Source: Clostridiales bacterium UBA1234 (GTDB lineage Bacteria > Bacillota > Clostridia > TANB77 > UBA1234). From it: a DNA stretch of 57,082 nucleotides. Below are positions 53,476-57,082 of the stretch, piece after piece (the stretch's first letter is position 1; each line of letters starts with the position of its first letter). The notes under the pieces are model-generated. The model did no database searches and was not told where the DNA came from. It saw nothing but the letters and a program-made list of their open reading frames with translations. Location: the NCBI GenBank assembly GCA_002308995.1, contig DBWQ01000012.1:1-57082 (forward strand), written 5' to 3'. The position numbers were made by a program, and so were the translations under genes.

Positions 53476-54399
53476 ATGCCGAAAGAAAACACTCTTGATT
53501 CAAATGAAAAAGACGATAAAAAGGAGATTGAACAAGTAGTAGAGATAGATATAGGAAAACTAAAAGACTTCGAAAAACATCCTTTTAAAGTGCTTGATGA
53601 AACACTAGAAGAATTGTCCAATAGTATTCAGGAATCTGGCATCACAACACCACTTGTTGTCAGACCGCTAAAAGATGGTAATTTTGAAATTGTATCTGGG
53701 CATCGTAGAAAGAGAGCCTGTGAAATTCTAGGTATTACAAAGCTCCCTTGTATTGTAAGAGATATGACGAGAGATGAAGCTATCATTATGATGGTAGATA
53801 GTAATATCCAAAGGGAAGAAGTACTGCCAAGTGAAAAGGCATTTGCTTATAAGATGAAATTGGAGGCGATGAAACATCAGGGAAAGAGTATAGATAAAAC
53901 TTGTGGACAAGTTGTCCACAAGTCTAGGGATGACATTTCGGAAGAAAGTGGTAGGCAAGTTCAACGATACATCCGTCTCACAGAACTTATTCCAGAACTA
54001 CTAGAAATGGTAGACAACAAAAGAATCGCATTTAGTCCTGCAGTAGAGATTTCTTACTTATACAAGAATGAACAAAAGCTATTATTAAATTGTATCGAAG
54101 AATATGAACATACTCCCTCGTTATCTCAAGCACAAGAACTTCATCGAATGAGCAAAAACTGTGAATTAAATCAGGACTCAATAGAAGATTTAATGTGTGA
54201 GGAAAAGCCAAATCAAATACCGAAAATCAACATTTCTTACGGAAGAATTCAAAACTATGTACCAAGAAGTGTGGTAACACCAAAAGAAGTAGAGGACTAC
54301 TTAATAAAATGTGCTATCTTTTGCAAGCAAAGGGGAATCAATATTTCTCAATTAAACATACAGTTAGACAATAAAACAATAGATAAAGGTGGTAGATAG
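53476..54399 (+). CDS. ParB/Spo0J-family protein of the element
   Basis: A 307-residue DNA-binding protein. The ParB N-terminal domain has KLKDFEKHPFKV, LEELSNSIQESGITTPLVVRP and EIVSGHRRKRACEILG (the CTP-binding box). The middle HTH region follows (SEKAFAYKMKLEAMKHQG). Residues 240-307 are a variable tail. Such ParB-like genes are common next to the methylase/helicase gene of clostridial integrative elements. AAGAGATG lies ahead of the start codon. Confidence 0.9.
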   Translation: MPKENTLDSNEKDDKKEIEQVVEIDIGKLKDFEKHPFKVLDETLEELSNSIQESGITTPLVVRPLKDGNFEIVSGHRRKRACEILGITKLPCIVRDMTRDEAIIMMVDSNIQREEVLPSEKAFAYKMKLEAMKHQGKSIDKTCGQVVHKSRDDISEESGRQVQRYIRLTELIPELLEMVDNKRIAFSPAVEISYLYKNEQKLLLNCIEEYEHTPSLSQAQELHRMSKNCELNQDSIEDLMCEEKPNQIPKINISYGRIQNYVPRSVVTPKEVEDYLIKCAIFCKQRGINISQLNIQLDNKTIDKGGR

Positions 54400-54453
54400 G
54401 TATTACAAAATGGACTTAGGGGAAGCTATGTCCATTAAAGGTAATACTTTTTC
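54399..54453 (+). terminator. Terminator after the parB-like gene
   Basis: GGTATTAC...ATGGAC / GTCCAT...GGTAATAC forms a long stem with a T run. Confidence 0.8.
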
Positions 54454-54533
54454 TATTTTCCCCTTCTAACCCCTTTAATATTATTACTAGCTAAAAGAGA
54501 AGAAATAGATAAATAAGTAATGGAGGTGAAAAA

Positions 54534-54758
54534 ATGAAAACTAATATAACTCAAATAGCCAAGTCATTGGAAAAGCTATTTAATGCAGGATTTGTTGATG
54601 ATAAAGCTATACAAACGATGAAGATAGAGGATATACGAAAGATTAAAGGAGCAACAATGCAAGACGTATATATCATCATTTGTTTTGTAGAAGCTATAAG
54701 AAAGAGAAGAATCGTTAGCTTTTTAACTGGAGAAATTGATGGGGAGGTGGAAACGTGA
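54534..54758 (+). CDS. Small element protein, 74 aa
   Basis: A mostly helical protein (IAKSLEKLFNAGFVDDKAIQ, IRKIKGATMQDVYIIICFVE). Family unknown, but small helical proteins are usual just before the ArdC-methylase gene of these elements. GGAGGTG lies upstream. Its TGA overlaps the GTG start of the next gene, so the two are coupled. Confidence 0.75.
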   Translation: MKTNITQIAKSLEKLFNAGFVDDKAIQTMKIEDIRKIKGATMQDVYIIICFVEAIRKRRIVSFLTGEIDGEVET

Positions 54759-57082
54759 GTCTAAATACAAAATATGCGAAACTGCTTTATGAGGATATGT
54801 TAAATGGCGTCACTAAAAACCCTGAAGAATGGATGAAGTTCTTGGATTCTGCTACGTGGATGTTTGAATACACATTTAGTGAACAGCTTTTAATTTATGC
54901 TCAAAGACCAGATGCAAGAGCCTGTGCCACAATGGAGTTTTGGAATAAAATATTCCATCGATGGATCAAGAAGGGGACAAAAGCCATTAGAATTATGAAA
55001 TATGATGATGGAAAAAGCTATATGCAAAACCTTTTTGACTTGTCAGATACTTATCAAAACTATGGTAGATTCAAAGGCTTGTGGCAAATTGACCTAAAGA
55101 AAGATGAAAAAGCCTTTATTGAACAACTTGAGAGCAAGTATGGAGAACTAGAAGATAGTAGTAATATCGAAAGTGCTATTACATCAGCAGTAGAAAATCT
55201 CATTGAAGACAATCTCAATTCATATTTCGAACAAGTTCCGTATTTAGAACAGGCAGAGAAGGAGTATAAAAGTATTTTCAAAGAACTGGTTAGAGATAGT
55301 GTTTTATACACAATTAATAACAGATTGGGGATATCCAATGATGAATTTACGTTCAAAATGTATTTTGAGAAAATCAATTACATTGCTGATCCAGAAATCA
55401 TTAGTATCTTTGGTAATGCTTGTAGAGATTTATCCAGAGATGTGATTAGAGAAGCACGAACTTTTGTAAAGAATCGTACCTTTGAAATGAAGAAGAATCA
55501 CGTGTATGCTCAAAGTAAAGAAGGAGGAATGGAAAATGAACGAAGTGAACTTGACATACAATCAAATGAAAGGGTATCAGATACCAGACTTACAGGTGAT
55601 GGAGAAGCAAACAAGGTCGAGAGGCAAATACGCAATAGCGAGGGAGAACTTCTTAAAAGAACACAGGAAGGCGATATTCGACAGGATGATAGCAACAGAA
55701 ACCTTAATTCCACACTTGAACAAGATACAACAGGAATGCGAGGAACAAATGGAAATCCGTATGAGTCAAAAAATCAAGAAAGACAATCTAACGGAGCAGA
55801 TGAAAGAACAAGACCAAATGAAGTGGATTCAAATGATGAACTTAATCAAGCTGGAAGTGGAAAGCGAATTAATGAGGGAATTGGTACTGGCATAGATGAG
55901 GACATTTTATCCGAATCTGAACAAATTAACTTGATAGACAATTTAATCATTGAAGAAAGCAAAGAAAAGACTGTAAACGATTCTGAAATTAAGAATCAAG
56001 AGTTACAGTCTTTTTTTGATGCTCAAATCGGGAAAGAAGAAAAAGAAATTCCACAGGAATTAAATCAATTTGTGATTACCGATGATGAATTGGGTATTGG
56101 AGGAGCAAAGGAAAAATATCGAAATAACATAGAAGCAATTAAACTACTAAAAGAATTAGAACGAGATAATAGACTTGCAACACCAGAAGAACAAGAAGTG
56201 TTATCAAAATTTGTTGGTTGGGGAGGATTATCCAAAGCATTCGAAAAGGATCAAGAGGAATGGAAGAATGAATATGAGGAATTAAAAGAACTGCTAACTA
56301 AAGAGGAATACACAAATGCAGCAGAATCTACAAGAACAGCATTCTATACACCACCAATTGTTATTACTGCTATGTATGAGGCTCTTTCTAATATGGGATT
56401 TCAAACAGGTAATATTTTAGAGCCAAGTTGTGGCATTGGAAACTTTATTGGTAGATTACCAATCGAAATGCAGGAAAGCAAAGTATATGGAGTAGAACTA
56501 GATTCTATTTCAGGAAGAATTGCTAAACAGTTATATCAAAAATCTAATATTGCTATTAAAGGTTTTCAAGAAGTGGAGTTCCCAGACAATTCTTTTGATG
56601 TAGCTATTGGAAATGTACCTTTTGACGATTATTCTCCTGCAGATAAGAAATATGATAAATACCACTTTAAGCTTCATGACTATTTCTTTGCGAAATCTAT
56701 TGATAAAGTGCGAGCAGGAGGTATTGTTGCTTTTATAACCAGTAAAGGAACATTAGATAAAGCAAACGATTCGTTTAGAAAATATATTGCAGAACGAGCC
56801 GACTTAATAGGTGCTATCAGGCTACCAAATGATGCGTTTTCTAAAAATGCAGGAACAAAGACAACAACAGATATTATATTCTTGCAAAAAAGAGAAGTGC
56901 CTTCCTATAATGAACCAGAATGGCTACATTTAGGTAAGAATGAAGATGGAATCGTATTAAACCAGTATTTTATAGACAATCCTCAAATGATTTTGGGGAA
57001 GATGGAAATGCAATCTATTCAGTATGGAAGAATGGATGCAGTATGCACACCTTTGCCAAATGCGGACTTAAAAGAGCAACTT
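54755..57082 (+). CDS. ArdC-like / N6-adenine methylase protein of an integrative element (partial)
   Basis: 776 residues are visible and the frame runs off the window. The GTG start at 54755 has GGGGAGG seven bases upstream. Residues 1-90 resemble the ArdC N-terminal domain (NPEEWMKFLDSATW, QLLIYAQRPDA, WIKKGTKAI). A low-complexity acidic linker covers about 240-430. From about 480 comes a methylase: FVGWGGL, AFYTPPIVITAMYEA, ILEPSCGIGNFIG (SAM binding) and the catalytic GNVPFDDY. A helicase part usually follows in this family, as in large proteins of Tn1549-like conjugative elements. No in-frame CGG. Confidence 0.9.
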   Translation, partial: MSLNTKYAKLLYEDMLNGVTKNPEEWMKFLDSATWMFEYTFSEQLLIYAQRPDARACATMEFWNKIFHRWIKKGTKAIRIMKYDDGKSYMQNLFDLSDTYQNYGRFKGLWQIDLKKDEKAFIEQLESKYGELEDSSNIESAITSAVENLIEDNLNSYFEQVPYLEQAEKEYKSIFKELVRDSVLYTINNRLGISNDEFTFKMYFEKINYIADPEIISIFGNACRDLSRDVIREARTFVKNRTFEMKKNHVYAQSKEGGMENERSELDIQSNERVSDTRLTGDGEANKVERQIRNSEGELLKRTQEGDIRQDDSNRNLNSTLEQDTTGMRGTNGNPYESKNQERQSNGADERTRPNEVDSNDELNQAGSGKRINEGIGTGIDEDILSESEQINLIDNLIIEESKEKTVNDSEIKNQELQSFFDAQIGKEEKEIPQELNQFVITDDELGIGGAKEKYRNNIEAIKLLKELERDNRLATPEEQEVLSKFVGWGGLSKAFEKDQEEWKNEYEELKELLTKEEYTNAAESTRTAFYTPPIVITAMYEALSNMGFQTGNILEPSCGIGNFIGRLPIEMQESKVYGVELDSISGRIAKQLYQKSNIAIKGFQEVEFPDNSFDVAIGNVPFDDYSPADKKYDKYHFKLHDYFFAKSIDKVRAGGIVAFITSKGTLDKANDSFRKYIAERADLIGAIRLPNDAFSKNAGTKTTTDIIFLQKREVPSYNEPEWLHLGKNEDGIVLNQYFIDNPQMILGKMEMQSIQYGRMDAVCTPLPNADLKEQL

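Noticed and set aside
55506..55895. A 129-codon ORF inside the ArdC-methylase gene
   Set aside because: It overlaps the low-complexity linker of the longer frame on the same strand, which has continuous homology on both sides.

Overview
The window is about 57 kb of low-GC DNA from a Firmicute of the class Clostridia. The evidence is the gene order and content: an alpha-operon block (map, infA, rpmJ, rpsM, rpsK, rpsD, rpoA, rplQ), ylxM-ffh-rpsP-khpA-rimM-trmD-rplS, sepF-divIVA, ctsR-clpC, lexA, a pro-sigma-K gene fragment and AGGAGG-type ribosome sites. Most genes lie on the + strand. The spore sigma factor suggests a spore former or a descendant of one.

Layout. 1-7.5 kb: end of rplL, an unknown gene, a GT4 glycosyltransferase and a 1460-residue prepilin-headed surface protein. 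7.5-20 kb: mutS, a DUF692/MNIO-type enzyme, mutL, miaA, an HlyD-like adaptor, sepF, divIVA, a cyclophilin lipoprotein, ruvA and rarA. 20-25 kb: an exported FAD oxidoreductase, a second prepilin-headed (GLUG repeat) protein and tmRNA. 25-31 kb: a 3D-domain protein, lexA, ctsR-clpC (no mcsA or mcsB between them). 31-38 kb: signal-recognition and ribosome-maturation operon, an orphan EF-Tu domain-2 protein, an M48 protease. 38.3-39.2 kb: a GC-rich MYG1-like gene that looks foreign. 39.4-44.3 kb: ribosomal/RNA polymerase operon. 44.4-51.7 kb: a small GC-rich gene, a LysR regulator, KtrB, an unknown gene, KtrA, a membrane glycerophosphodiesterase and a GH25 hydrolase. 51.8-57.1 kb: the 5' half of sigK, cut at the position where skin elements insert in other spore formers, followed by an integrative element (HTH regulator, ParB-like protein, ArdC-like/N6-methylase protein running off the end).

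The main discovery is a rule about the codon CGG. Seven conserved genes (HlyD-like, ruvA, rarA, trmD, an unknown gene, the glycerophosphodiesterase and sigK) look frameshifted. I find nine breaks, and every one is an in-frame CGG followed by A or C. Skipping the C restores the conserved protein and puts a GGA or GGC glycine codon at the junction. Two genes need two shifts each. Reading every cgg in the window by eye, I found no ordinary in-frame CGG in any native gene, although cgg is common in the other two phases. The only in-frame CGG read as arginine is in the GC-rich MYG1-like gene (two codons). The simplest reading is that this organism does not decode CGG as a triplet: every zero-phase CGG causes a +1 shift, or CGGN is read as a four-base glycine codon. 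Perkinsus mitochondrial cox1, where every AGG is shifted onto a GGY glycine codon, is the closest precedent I know. I know of no genome-wide bacterial case, but I could not search.

The systems meet at sigK: a complete sigma-K would need both excision of the inserted element and a +1 shift at CGG. Without the shift, the ribosome reads straight into an open frame that ends in the element's HTH regulator.
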